DNA of 26,981 nucleotides from Candidatus Eiseniibacteriota bacterium (GCA_030639555.1 DAOWCM010000004.1:1-26981); one strand, 5' to 3'; counted from the stretch's first letter, positions 1 through 8,487 are shown. A program made the numbers and translations. Notes: generated by a model from the sequence alone, not told the origin.

Positions 1-983
1 AACCTGCCGTAGTCCCTCGAGCCCCGGCACCCGTAGTAGACCGAGTTCAGGTCGGCGCTGCCGGTTGTGAGGGCCGCGGCGGCCGTGATGAGCTTGAACG
101 TCGAGCCGGGCTCGAACTGATCGGTGATGGCCCTGTTCTTTCTGCTTTCGACCGAGTAGAGCTCGGGCCGGTCCGGATCGAACATCGGCCAGTTGGCCAT
201 CGCGAGGATCTCACCGGTCCACGGATCCTGGATTATCGCGGTTCCCCGCGCGGCGTTGTGCTCGCGGATGCCGCGCTCGAGTTCGACCTCGACGATGCTC
301 TGCAGGCGAATGTCCAGGGTGAGCACGACCGACATGCCGTCCTTCGGCACGATCTTCGTGCACGCCGGAGTCGGCGTCCTGCGGCCGGCGCTGTCCAGAC
401 AGTGGTAGACGGACGCTTCGGCGCCGGTCAGGAGCTTGTCCATCTCTTTTTCCATGCCGGAGAGTCCGCACCCGTCGATGTCGGTCATGCCGATGACGTG
501 ACATCCGGTCTCGCCGAACAGATGCACCCTTTTGCTTTCGGGAAGGAACCCTATGCCGGGCAGGTCCAGCTGCCGGAGCGCGGCCGCTCTCGACGGCGAG
601 AGCTGGCGCTGGATCCAGGCGAAGCTCTTGTCTTTCCGAAGCCGCGTCAGGTAATCGTCGTAGCTGCCTCCGAGCGTCCGGGCCAGCTGACGCGCCACCG
701 CAGACGGCGAGTTCATCTCCCTTGGATAGGCACAGACCGACTGCACCGTGAGGTTGTCCGTGAGCGGCACCATGTTCCTGTCGTATATCGTCCCGCGGTC
801 AGCGGCGAGGTTCACGCGCACGATGTGCTGATGCTCGGCGTACTCAACGAGTCCCGGCGCGTGGACCAGCTGGATCATCACGAGCCTCAGGACCACTATC
901 GCCCAGACCGCTAGACCTGAGACGAGCGCGACCCTCAGGCGCCCGGGCTGTATCCCTCTGTGTTTACCCGTCGTTGACAGCAA
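1..983 (-). CDS. ftsI: FtsI / penicillin-binding protein, septal peptidoglycan transpeptidase (partial, C-terminus cut by window edge)
   Basis: Class B penicillin-binding protein that cross-links septal peptidoglycan in the periplasm. About 327 residues are visible. A short cytoplasmic N-terminus is followed by one membrane anchor (about residues 16-37), then the dimerisation-domain signature RGTIYDR near residue 62. The transpeptidase domain begins around residue 230, with the SxxK active-site motif in EPGSTFK; the Ser codon is at 102-104, residue 294. The SxN and KTG motifs lie beyond the window. I chose the TTG at 981-983 because GGAGG lies 9 nt upstream and no ATG or GTG precedes the membrane segment in frame. 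The gene therefore overlaps the upstream ftsL-like gene by 20 nt, suggesting translational coupling. Position right after rsmH and ftsL is the classic dcw order. Spo VD-type paralogs share this architecture, but the location favours FtsI. Confidence 0.93.
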   Translation of the reverse strand, partial: MLSTTGKHRGIQPGRLRVALVSGLAVWAIVVLRLVMIQLVHAPGLVEYAEHQHIVRVNLAADRGTIYDRNMVPLTDNLTVQSVCAYPREMNSPSAVARQLARTLGGSYDDYLTRLRKDKSFAWIQRQLSPSRAAALRQLDLPGIGFLPESKRVHLFGETGCHVIGMTDIDGCGLSGMEKEMDKLLTGAEASVYHCLDSAGRRTPTPACTKIVPKDGMSVVLTLDIRLQSIVEVELERGIREHNAARGTAIIQDPWTGEILAMANWPMFDPDRPELYSVESRKNRAITDQFEPGSTFKLITAAAALTTGSADLNSVYYGCRGSRDYGR

Positions 984-1440
984 TCGTGCTCTCCTCCACG
1001 AGGTCGTCACCCCAGCGGTCCCACCGACTCCTGGTCCCGTCTCCGAGCCGCACGACCTCGTGCGCCTCCGGGTATCGCATTCCGAGCCGCTGCGCCGCGT
1101 ATACCTCGATCCTCTCCCGGCCCGAGAGCCGAGCGCACTCCATACTCAGGAACCCGATCTCAGCCTCCACGCTCTCACGCTGCCCTCTCAGGTCCTCGAT
1201 CTGCTCGGCCAGCTCCGTCGAGTAGACGTGCTGCGCAACACACAGGATCCCGGTCACCAGCGCCGCGCCCCAGAGGAGGAATCCCCTGGTGTGAAGCGAC
1301 CCCGAGAGCCCGGTCGTTAGTCGCCTCGGGACCCTCGCCCACTTCAGCGCTGCACGCAGGCCTTCTGGGCGCCCGAACATGCCTCGCAGGGCGTCGAAGC
1401 TCGTGCGCTCTCTTCGGGGGGTCCTGGCGCGTCTCTGCAT
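964..1440 (-). CDS. ftsL: FtsL-like cell-division protein
   Basis: A 158-residue single-pass protein in the ftsL position between rsmH and ftsI. A basic cytoplasmic N-terminus of about 50 residues precedes one membrane segment (about 53-70, rich in Leu, Ala and Val). A heptad-rich stretch from about 73 to 115 follows (LAEQIEDLRGQRESVEAEI), as in the FtsL/DivIC leucine-zipper family, then RLGMRYPEAHEVVRL, which resembles the conserved stretch after the coil in FtsL. In the family, FtsL pairs with FtsB/DivIC to recruit and activate FtsW-FtsI. Sequence conservation in this family is weak, so the call rests on topology plus location. Its ATG overlaps the rsmH stop by one base (TGATG), and AGAGG lies about 8 nt upstream. 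Confidence 0.85.
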   Translation of the reverse strand: MQRRARTPRRERTSFDALRGMFGRPEGLRAALKWARVPRRLTTGLSGSLHTRGFLLWGAALVTGILCVAQHVYSTELAEQIEDLRGQRESVEAEIGFLSMECARLSGRERIEVYAAQRLGMRYPEAHEVVRLGDGTRSRWDRWGDDLVEESTIAVNDG

Positions 1441-2369
1441 CAGTTCTGCCTCTCGAGCTTCTCCGCGACGCGCAGCTTGGCCGATCGTGCCCTGGGATTC
1501 GCCGCCACTTCAGCGTCCCCGGGTGTCACGACTCTCCGCGTCACGATCTTGAGCGTTGGCTTCTTTCCGCACGCGCACTCGGGGAGGTCTCTCGGGCACG
1601 TGCAGGGCCTCTCGCACCGCACGAAGTGCCGCTTGACCATCCTGTCCTCGAGCGAGTGGTACGAAATGACGGCCACCCGCCCGCCCGGCCTCAGAACATC
1701 GACGGCCTGCGCGAGACCGGCGCTCAGGTTGTCCAGCTCTCCATTGACGGCGATCCGAAGCGCCTGGAAGACGCGCGACAGAGTCTTGTTCTTCCGGGCC
1801 GGCTTCGTTGCGAGCACCGCGGCTGCGAGGTCGAACGTGGTCTCGAGCCTACCCTCTTCCCTGGCCGCGATGATCGAACGGGCAATCGGATGTGCGCGCC
1901 TCTCCTCTCCGAACTCAAAGATGATCCGTGCGAGGTCCCTCTCGCTCACCCTCGACAGCAGAACGCCGGCACTCATCGCCCCCGCAGCGTCCAGTCTCAT
2001 GTCGATGGGACCCTCGCTCCGGTAGCTGAAACCCCGGGAAGGATCGTCCAGCTGCACGGATGAGAACCCGAGGTCGAAGAGAACACCGTCGACTTCGCGC
2101 AATCCGTGCTCGTGTGCGATGGTGGCCAGATCTGAGAAGTTGCCCCGCACGAGTGTTACCCTTTCGCCAAAGGGCGCGAGTCCCGTGGCGGTGCTCGCAA
2201 TCGCTGCCGCGTCCAGGTCGAGCCCCAACAAAGTACCTTCGCGCGCGTTGTTCAGGATGTAGCGAGCGTGCCCTCCCGCGCCGACGGTGCAGTCGACGTA
2301 GCCTCCGTTGGTCCGAGTCACCAGGAACTCGACCACCTCGGCGGCCATGACCGGCAGGTGCTCACTCAT
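1440..2369 (-). CDS. rsmH: RsmH (MraW), 16S rRNA C1402 N4-methyltransferase
   Basis: S-adenosylmethionine-dependent methyltransferase that modifies N4 of C1402 in 16S rRNA. The 309-residue length is typical. Visible family signatures are HLPVMAAEVVEFL at the N-terminus, the SAM-binding loop VDCTVGAGGHARYIL (about residues 25-39), LLGLDLDAAAI, the block LFDLGFSSVQLDDPSRGFSY followed by GPIDMRLD, and VISYHSLEDRMVKRHF. The C-terminal part has CERPCTCPRDLPECACGKKP, a Cys-rich form of the usual C-terminal Cys segment. The start ATG at 2369 has only a weak ribosome site (GAGAAACAG), but the N-terminus aligns well with family members. It lies 71 nt after the STAS-domain gene and overlaps ftsL by one base, so it is most likely part of the mraZ-led operon. 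Confidence 0.97.
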   Translation of the reverse strand: MSEHLPVMAAEVVEFLVTRTNGGYVDCTVGAGGHARYILNNAREGTLLGLDLDAAAIASTATGLAPFGERVTLVRGNFSDLATIAHEHGLREVDGVLFDLGFSSVQLDDPSRGFSYRSEGPIDMRLDAAGAMSAGVLLSRVSERDLARIIFEFGEERRAHPIARSIIAAREEGRLETTFDLAAAVLATKPARKNKTLSRVFQALRIAVNGELDNLSAGLAQAVDVLRPGGRVAVISYHSLEDRMVKRHFVRCERPCTCPRDLPECACGKKPTLKIVTRRVVTPGDAEVAANPRARSAKLRVAEKLERQN

Positions 2370-2440
2370 CTGTTTCTCGTAGTCTGTAGAGGTACGCGGT
2401 ACGACGGTTACTGCCTGCCGGGTCAGGCGCTGGGAAATGG

Positions 2441-2803
2441 TCAGCTCGCCTGCGGCGTGCGGGCGGGTTCCAGCGTTCCGGATCCGGATGTATTCGCATC
2501 AAGGAAGTCAGACAGGCCCGCAAACACCAGGATGTTCCTGATGTACGGGCTCAGGCCTGCGACCTTCATGTCGCCGTTGTAGGAGCGAACGAGTTCGAAC
2601 TCCCGTGCGAGGTGGGAAGCGTCCCGATAGCTGACGTGCTCGACGGCCCGGAAGTCGAGGACGATTCGCTTCCGCCGGGCGCGCAGCAGCTCGATGAGGT
2701 GACTGTGGAGCTTCGAAAGGTCGATGGCGGCCACGCTGCCTGCCATCTCGACCACCGTGGTCTGCTCCGTCAGTGTCGATCGTATCGTCACAGGGGGGGA
2801 CAC
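2441..2803 (-). CDS. STAS-domain protein (anti-sigma-factor-antagonist-like) inserted in the dcw operon
   Basis: A 120-residue single-domain protein with the STAS pattern: beta strand TTVVEMAGSVAAIDL, a helix (LHSHLIELLRARRKR), the core strand RIVLDFRAVEHVSYRDASHL, then MKVAGLSPYIRNILVFAGLSDFL, which matches the usual end of SpoIIAA/RsbV domains. In SpoIIAA the loop reads DSSG with the second Ser phosphorylated. Here it reads DASH, so the phosphorylatable Ser is kept but the following Gly is His. The start is GTG at 2803, directly after an in-frame TAG; a second GTG at 2791 is possible. It lies 62 nt after mraZ and 71 nt before rsmH on the same strand. A regulatory role by partner switching, or a scaffold role at the membrane, is inference. 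No anti-sigma kinase is visible nearby. Confidence 0.85.
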   Translation of the reverse strand: MSPPVTIRSTLTEQTTVVEMAGSVAAIDLSKLHSHLIELLRARRKRIVLDFRAVEHVSYRDASHLAREFELVRSYNGDMKVAGLSPYIRNILVFAGLSDFLDANTSGSGTLEPARTPQAS

Positions 2804-2865
2804 TCCTCGCCTACTCCAGGGACGCGGCCTGCTCTTCAGGCCGTCGCCTGCTATCCCGACGCCAC

Positions 2866-3327
2866 CTACTCCTCGGCCGCGCCGGCCTTGTCTTTCGCGT
2901 GCTTCCAGACGGTCTCGGCCACGTCCTCGTAGGATTCGTCGTAGCCTTCCGAGTAGTTCTCGTACTTCTCGGGGTTCCAGATCTCGATGTGCTCGAGCAC
3001 TCCGTTGACGAGCGCCTCCGCACCGAGACCTGCGAACTCACGGTGCCACGGTGGGATGGTGATGCGGCCGTGTCCGTCGACGACGACCCTTCTGACGGTC
3101 GACATCATCCGTCTCACGTAGTAGCGCGCTTCCCTCGACGTCGTGCGCAGAGACTTGAGCTCGCGCTCTACGAGCTCCCACTCATCGGCAGGGTAGAGGT
3201 TGAGGCACTCTTCGAAGCCACGCGTCAGCACGAACACGTCACCGCTCGCCTTCCGCATTTCGGAAGGAATCGAGACGCGCCCCTTTGTGTCGAGCGTGTG
3301 AAGATACGAGCCGTAGTACGAAGCCAA
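2866..3327 (-). CDS. mraZ: MraZ, transcriptional regulator of the dcw operon
   Basis: A 153-residue DNA-binding protein of the AbrB/SpoVT fold with two tandem MraZ domains. The first has YLHTLDTKGRVSIPSEMR (about residues 8-25), the second has VVVDGHGRITIPPWHREFAG (about 81-100); both carry the family's D-x-K/H-GR-(V/I)-(S/T)-IP core. Known MraZ proteins form ring-shaped oligomers that bind TGGG direct repeats upstream of their own gene, and such repeats are present here (see the operator entry). The start is TTG at 3327, preceded by GGAGAGG with a 5-nt spacer; no better start gives the conserved N-terminus. The C-terminal tail is acidic and Tyr-rich (ENYSEGYDESYED), longer than in E. coli MraZ. 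First gene of the operon, autoregulation expected. Confidence 0.97.
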   Translation of the reverse strand: MASYYGSYLHTLDTKGRVSIPSEMRKASGDVFVLTRGFEECLNLYPADEWELVERELKSLRTTSREARYYVRRMMSTVRRVVVDGHGRITIPPWHREFAGLGAEALVNGVLEHIEIWNPEKYENYSEGYDESYEDVAETVWKHAKDKAGAAEE

Positions 3328-3363
3328 GAGTGCCTCTCCTCATCCGCGAGCTGGCCGAGTCGA

Positions 3364-3390
3364 CCCACTTCATCCCACTTCGGCCCACTT
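3364..3390 (-). promoter_or_regulatory. MraZ operator: three AAGTGGG direct repeats at 10-bp period
   Basis: On the minus strand the heptamer AAGTGGG occurs three times, at plus-strand 3384-3390, 3374-3380 and 3364-3370, each separated by 3 nt, so the TGGG cores recur exactly every 10 bp. This is the known MraZ-box layout (TGGG repeats, one per helical turn). The repeats start 6 nt after the -10 hexamer and cover the expected start of transcription, so bound MraZ would block transcription of its own operon. Confidence 0.93.
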
Positions 3391-3396
3391 CGCGAG

Positions 3397-3425
3397 AGAG
3401 TAGGTGCAAGGCTCGGTCCTGTCAA
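3397..3425 (-). promoter_or_regulatory. Promoter of the mraZ/dcw operon
   Basis: Minus-strand TTGACA (plus 3420-3425), a 17-bp spacer, then TACTCT (plus 3397-3402). The -35 box is perfect. The expected start near 3390 falls at the first MraZ repeat, giving a leader of about 60 nt before the TTG start. Confidence 0.85.
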
Positions 3426-3634
3426 GCAGAAATATGGGGAAAGAGGCTGATTTCGCGGGTTTCGGGCGGGGGCCGCCCGAGCGGGGCATTGTCCGCGAAT
3501 CGGGGGCTCCCGGAGGGTGACCGGGCGGACGCGGAGTGACGGAGGGGCGATGTGGGGGCCGCAGTGGGGCAGAAACGGCCGCGGCGGGGCGAGAGCGGTC
3601 GAGGGAGGAGGTTCTTCCGCGGGATGCAGCTCAC
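3426..3634. other. Intergenic stretch without recognised content
   Basis: Between the dcw promoter and the terminator of the C25 protease. It is G-rich on the plus strand. I see no convincing gene, promoter or RNA on either strand; open frames here are overlapping, lack ribosome sites and have biased Arg/Pro/Gly composition. Confidence 0.6.
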
Positions 3635-3666
3635 GAGAAAGGGAGGCGCCCATACGGGCCCCTCCC
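3635..3666 (-). terminator. Terminator hairpin after the C25 protease gene
   Basis: Inverted repeat GGGAGGCGCCC / GGGCCCCTCCC (one mismatch in 11 pairs) with loop ATAC at 3641-3666. Read on the minus strand it is followed by TTTCTC, the layout of an intrinsic terminator, 87 nt after the protease stop. Purine and pyrimidine flanks could extend the stem. Confidence 0.7.
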
Positions 3667-3753
3667 CTCTTCTCTGCATCACCGTTGTCTGATCCCGCCG
3701 TTCTCTCGTGGTCGCCGGCCGAACTGCCGCCCGGCGGCGACGCGCAACGTCAC

Positions 3754-6700
3754 CTACTTCATGAGCACCATGCTGCGCGACTCGACTCTCTCATCATGGG
3801 CAAGACGATAGAAATAGACACCCGATGCAACGCGGTTACCGGAAGCGTCCCGTCCGTCCCACACAACGATGTGGCGTCCGCGCGTCTCTCGTCCGCTCAC
3901 CAGTGTCTTCACGAGCGAGCCGTCGACCGCGTAGATCGCGAGCGACACGTGCGCGTCAGCACCCTCTCCCTCGGGGACCGTGAAGCCGATCGTCGTCACA
4001 GGATTGAAGGGGTTCGGGCAGTTCTGTTCCAGCGCGAACACCGGCAGACCAAACGACTCATCTTCTCCATCGTCGACTCCCGTCGGAATCGTGAAACCGT
4101 GCAGCTGCGTTCTCCAGGAATCGTGCAGGAACGAGCCCCACTCCACGCCGTCGCCGCCGTCGTAGCTCCCGGCGCTGTCCCACACGTACACATTCGTGTC
4201 CAGCCCTCCGACGATGACCTCGTTGTCACCGTCGCCGTCCAGGTCGCATACGGTCGCGGACGCGACGATGTCGGCATCCGTCTGGATGGGCCATCCGGCG
4301 ACAATCTCACCGTCGACATCGAACGCGTAGAGCTTCCCGCTGTCGCAGCCGATGATTATCTCCATCTCCGGATCGTCATCTACGTCGGCGACCGCGGGGC
4401 TCGCACTCGTGTCGGCACCGAGATTCTTCGGCCAGCCCGGCAAGGTGTTACCGAGGTAGTCAGTGGCGAGCACCAGACCGGTCTTGCCAACGAGAATCAC
4501 CTCGAGGCAGCCGTCACCGACGATGTCGGCCAGAACCGGCGAGGGCGAGAAATCACCAGCGCTGATCACCGTTCTGGGCCACCCGTCCATCACGGTGCCG
4601 TCGCCCTCCAAGAGCCAGCAGCGTGAGGAGTTAGAGCGAACCGCGACCTCCAGCTCACCGTCGCCGTCAACGTCGCCGACGGCCGGCGAGCACATCGAGC
4701 GCGCCTCGACGTAGACCGGCCACCCCTCGACCCTGGAGCCGTCCGCGCGGAACGCGTAGACGCTGTCGTTCGTCGCGGGCTGGATCAGATCGAGAACGCC
4801 GTCGCCGTCGATGTCGGCAACGGCCGTGGAACCGTAGGCCCACGAGCCGTGCAGGTCCGCGAACACGCCATCGGTCGCCGGGTTCGCGTCACCGTCGATG
4901 AACTCCGAACCATCGGAACTCCAGCAGTAGAGGAAGCCGTCGGCGCAAGCAATGACGACCTCGGAGCGCCCGTCGCCGTCCAGGTCCGCTAGTGCCGGGC
5001 TCGCCCAGCAGAGCTTCTTCGTCGTTGTCGGCCACCCAGGAAGCAACGAACCGTCCTCGGCGTTCCACGCAAAGACCTCGTATACACCGCCATCCGTCCT
5101 GCCGACGTCGGCCCACGCGGCGGCGACGATCTCGACTCCCGGGTCTCCGTCGACTTCGCCCACGGCCGGCGAGCTGCGATACCCGCCGGTACCGTCCGTC
5201 TCGAAGACGCCACCGGTCCGGGGGTCTCCGTCACCGTCGACCACTTCGAAACCGTCCACGTGCCAGGCGTAGACGTGCTCGGACGCGACGATGACCTCGA
5301 GGATACCGTCGCCGTCGAGGTCAGCGACGGCGGGACTCGAGTACATGCCGCCTCCCGTCGAGAGCGGCCACCCGCTCTGGCTGGGCGGGTTCGTGCTGAC
5401 GGAAATGACATCCGTCGCATCACTCCGGTTGCCGGACGAATCGACGGCGGTGATGTAATAGTGATACAGGGTGTTCTCGGCCAGTCCGTCATCGGCGCAG
5501 AACGTGGCGCTGCCCAGCACGCCGTCGCTCACGCGCTCGTAGGGGCCGGCCAGACTCCCGGAGCGGTGGACCGTGTAGCCTCGGAGGTCCTGGTCGGCGA
5601 CGGGCGTCCAGTAGAGCGTGATCGTTGTCCTCTTCACTCGTGCCCAGATGCTGCCAGGAGCCGCGGGACGAAGGAGGTCCAGATGGGACGTCCAGACCCT
5701 CCCGTAGCTGTCGGTGAGCTCCAGCAGAAGGAGCTCTTCCGGGTCGGCACCGACAACGAGCTGGAAACCCGTGGAACCGGTTCGTGTCTCCCCGGCGGGC
5801 ACGTCTCCCCACACGTCCGTGCCGTCCACGACCGTCATGCCGCCCGCGGGCGCGGACAGCGTCCCGGAGACGGCATCCGCATCGCCGGTTCCATCGTTCA
5901 CGATCTCAAGCGTCAGGCTTATCGTCTCCCCCGCCTCAGGCGTGCCGTCGCCGTCCCCGGCCGAGTCGTCGATCTGGAGGAAAAGCCCGCCAGGATCGGG
6001 TCGGTGGATGCGGACGGTGATCTCGTCGGTCCAGATCATCCTGGCACCGTCGACCAACTCCACCGTGAAAACAGCGTCGTGCTCGGCCGGACACGCGTCA
6101 GAAGCGGCAAACCTGAACGCCGCGCCGACAGACACGGCGGCGCCGGGCAGGAGAGAACCGATCATCTCTGTGCTGTCGTTGATCGTAACGTTGAGGTCGG
6201 AGGTGGTCAGGAGCGCCGTCACGGAAGACGCCTCCACAACTCCGCTGTTTCGTATCTCCACGCCGAGCTCCACCAGCTCGCCGGCCTCGGCCCTGCCATT
6301 GCCGTTGCCGCTGCTCTCGCCGAAGCCGTCGTCGTCCACTCCTACCGCCTCCACGTAGAGATGCGCTCCCGGCGCAGCAGTGACGCTCATGCTCGACTCG
6401 CTCGGAATGTAGTTCCGGGCGGTCACGGCGATGTTGAGCGTCCCCTCGGTATCCGGTGTGATGCTCAAGTCGGCCACGCCGTCCACGCCCGTGAGCGCCC
6501 GCTCGTACACGTCGCCATCCTTCATGACGCAGACGAGCGCGCCCTCGACGGGAGTTCCGTCCGCAACCGTGACGGACAGCCCGCTCTGGCCAACGGTGAC
6601 AGACGAGCCGTGCGATACATTCAAAGAGCGGGCGCGGGACGTCCACAACGGGAGCCCGGGGTCACCGAGAAGGAGCAGGGTGAGCTGCGTCCACCTGTGA

Positions 6701-8487
6701 GTGTTCTCTTGCCCGGAGATCTCCGGGGCGGCGAATGCAGCCTTGGCGAGTGCGCAGGTCTCTCCCACGTTGCAGACGTCGTAGGTGTACAGCAGATCGA
6801 CCCACTCCCAGAGGTATGACTTGGAAGTGCTGGGGTACTCGAAGCGCGTCGGGCCGAACGCTCCCACCGCCCCACCGTTCGGGTTGTTGAGAGCCCTCTC
6901 CGCGATACAATCGAAGTCGATGGCGGCGGTCGTGCAGTCCAGCAGCCACAGGAACGACGACTTCGTCAGGCTGTTGGACAGCGAGGACACGTCGCTCATC
7001 GTTATGTAGTTGTTGTTGCTGACACGCATGATGTCCTTGTTCCCGTGGCCCACGTGGAACGCGATGTTGTAGCCGGCCTCCAGGGAATCGATGGACACGG
7101 AGGAGTTCAGAGGGGACGACTCGGGGAAGTCATAGTAGTTGTCGTAGAGCTTTGAGAGATGCACGTCCCCGGGGAACAGGTCCGAGATGGGCTCCATTAC
7201 GTGCGTGGCCCCGTCCAGGCTGAAGTCGCCGCTCTCCCAGTCGTACGGGAAGAGCACCTCGGCCAGGAAGAGATTCCTGTCAGTGAAATGAACCTGGGGC
7301 TCCTCGACGTAGGCCCGGCACTTGGAGATGAACGTGTCAAGCTCAACGATGTCCCAGACGGGAGCGCGGCCAACGAACACGTCGGGGTAGAGGTCTGCGC
7401 TGTCCCCCGGTGCATCCAAACCACCCCAGCCCTCACCGAACAGCTCGTCACCGTCGTCGTTCCAGTCGCCCTCAAGCGACGAGAAGTAGATGTCGGCCGG
7501 GATCATCGCCCCGCCCTGGTAGAGGGACTTGATGCGTCTCTCTGGGACGATGCCCGTGTCGCCGCCGAGCAGTACGTAGGTGGTTCCCCAGGACGAGTAG
7601 GCGTCCTTGATGAAGAACCGGATGCGCTCGGGCAGATCGACGCCACCGGTGTAGTTCTGGTCGATCCAGGACAACGTGCGCACCACCGCCGGGACGCCGA
7701 GTCTCGTCTTCCAGTCGGCGAAGTCCTGGAACCGGGACTCGAACGCCTCGCAGGTGATGATGACGTACTCCACACCGCTACCTTCGAGAGACGGAGTGTA
7801 GCGAGGAAGGAACCCCTCGGCATCCGAGTCCGTCGCCGTGTGAGCGGAGCGCCCGTCGAGCACGTCCTCCGGATTCACGACCATGCTCCGCACCAGCCTG
7901 CGGTACGTCTCGTCGGAACGGGTCGACAGCCTCCCTCGGGGCTCGGACCTGTCCGCTCCCTGCACGAGCGTGAGTTCGACCGAGATGTCTGTCGCCAGGA
8001 AGAGCCGCCCGCTCAAGGGCGCGTACTGCAGCGGATGGACCGCGACGCTCGCGATGCGGTGTCCGCCGAGGTAGCCGTCACCCAGATACTCAACTCGCAC
8101 AGCAGGAAACAGCGCGTCGCTGGAGTAGACACGCGCAGCCGGCTCGACCCACTCGGGAGTCACGCCGGTCGGAGCGCCCGGCTGCGCAGGAGCGACCCTG
8201 TGTGTTCCGGGAAGTTCTACGACGCCCCCGCACGAGGAGACTACGTCCTCAACGCGCGTGTCGGCCGGGATCACGAAGCGGAGGATCCTCACCGGGAGAT
8301 CGGGCTCCCCGACCTCGGACAGCGTCACGCAGCCGTCGACGAGAACGTTGTGGAAGGAGCGATTGGCCTCGAACGAGATGTCGCTCGGCTCGAAGCTGGC
8401 AGTGGCTGTTGTCAGGGCAGCGCCGGAGCAGGCCGCGTAGCCGAGAGCGCAACAGACCAGCACCGAAGTGAGCACCCTGTTCCTCAT
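3754..8487 (-). CDS. Giant secreted gingipain-like (peptidase C25) protease with CARDB, FN3, FG-GAP propeller and FlgD-like C-terminal domains
   Basis: A 1577-residue secreted multidomain cysteine protease. A signal peptide (about 1-25) and a propeptide-like region precede the C25 domain (about 235-615). Candidate catalytic residues are His481 in FHVGHGN and Cys518 in LLDCTTAAIDF, with a second conserved-type Cys at 527 (DCIAE). The domain closes with LLLGDPGLPLWT. Then come an Ig-like segment, two CARDB-like modules (about 720-945), an FN3 domain (about 945-1035), eight FG-GAP/VCBS repeats of the type AVADLDGDGILEVIVAS (about 1036-1440, one beta-propeller, Ca-binding DGDG loops), and a FlgD-Ig-like C-terminal domain with QNCPNPFNP, ending SGVYFYRL...MVLMK. 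That tail is typical of secreted proteins in FCB-type phyla and recalls type IX sorting domains. I chose ATG 8487, with AAGAGG 6 nt upstream, over the GTG at 8508. It is monocistronic. Targets are unknown. Confidence 0.93.
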   Translation of the reverse strand: MRNRVLTSVLVCCALGYAACSGAALTTATASFEPSDISFEANRSFHNVLVDGCVTLSEVGEPDLPVRILRFVIPADTRVEDVVSSCGGVVELPGTHRVAPAQPGAPTGVTPEWVEPAARVYSSDALFPAVRVEYLGDGYLGGHRIASVAVHPLQYAPLSGRLFLATDISVELTLVQGADRSEPRGRLSTRSDETYRRLVRSMVVNPEDVLDGRSAHTATDSDAEGFLPRYTPSLEGSGVEYVIITCEAFESRFQDFADWKTRLGVPAVVRTLSWIDQNYTGGVDLPERIRFFIKDAYSSWGTTYVLLGGDTGIVPERRIKSLYQGGAMIPADIYFSSLEGDWNDDGDELFGEGWGGLDAPGDSADLYPDVFVGRAPVWDIVELDTFISKCRAYVEEPQVHFTDRNLFLAEVLFPYDWESGDFSLDGATHVMEPISDLFPGDVHLSKLYDNYYDFPESSPLNSSVSIDSLEAGYNIAFHVGHGNKDIMRVSNNNYITMSDVSSLSNSLTKSSFLWLLDCTTAAIDFDCIAERALNNPNGGAVGAFGPTRFEYPSTSKSYLWEWVDLLYTYDVCNVGETCALAKAAFAAPEISGQENTHRWTQLTLLLLGDPGLPLWTSRARSLNVSHGSSVTVGQSGLSVTVADGTPVEGALVCVMKDGDVYERALTGVDGVADLSITPDTEGTLNIAVTARNYIPSESSMSVTAAPGAHLYVEAVGVDDDGFGESSGNGNGRAEAGELVELGVEIRNSGVVEASSVTALLTTSDLNVTINDSTEMIGSLLPGAAVSVGAAFRFAASDACPAEHDAVFTVELVDGARMIWTDEITVRIHRPDPGGLFLQIDDSAGDGDGTPEAGETISLTLEIVNDGTGDADAVSGTLSAPAGGMTVVDGTDVWGDVPAGETRTGSTGFQLVVGADPEELLLLELTDSYGRVWTSHLDLLRPAAPGSIWARVKRTTITLYWTPVADQDLRGYTVHRSGSLAGPYERVSDGVLGSATFCADDGLAENTLYHYYITAVDSSGNRSDATDVISVSTNPPSQSGWPLSTGGGMYSSPAVADLDGDGILEVIVASEHVYAWHVDGFEVVDGDGDPRTGGVFETDGTGGYRSSPAVGEVDGDPGVEIVAAAWADVGRTDGGVYEVFAWNAEDGSLLPGWPTTTKKLCWASPALADLDGDGRSEVVIACADGFLYCWSSDGSEFIDGDANPATDGVFADLHGSWAYGSTAVADIDGDGVLDLIQPATNDSVYAFRADGSRVEGWPVYVEARSMCSPAVGDVDGDGELEVAVRSNSSRCWLLEGDGTVMDGWPRTVISAGDFSPSPVLADIVGDGCLEVILVGKTGLVLATDYLGNTLPGWPKNLGADTSASPAVADVDDDPEMEIIIGCDSGKLYAFDVDGEIVAGWPIQTDADIVASATVCDLDGDGDNEVIVGGLDTNVYVWDSAGSYDGGDGVEWGSFLHDSWRTQLHGFTIPTGVDDGEDESFGLPVFALEQNCPNPFNPVTTIGFTVPEGEGADAHVSLAIYAVDGSLVKTLVSGRETRGRHIVVWDGRDASGNRVASGVYFYRLAHDERVESRSMVLMK

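Noticed and set aside
3364..3390. Short phased repeats considered as replication iterons
   Set aside because: TGGG cores at 10-bp period directly before mraZ fit the MraZ operator; no replication gene is near.
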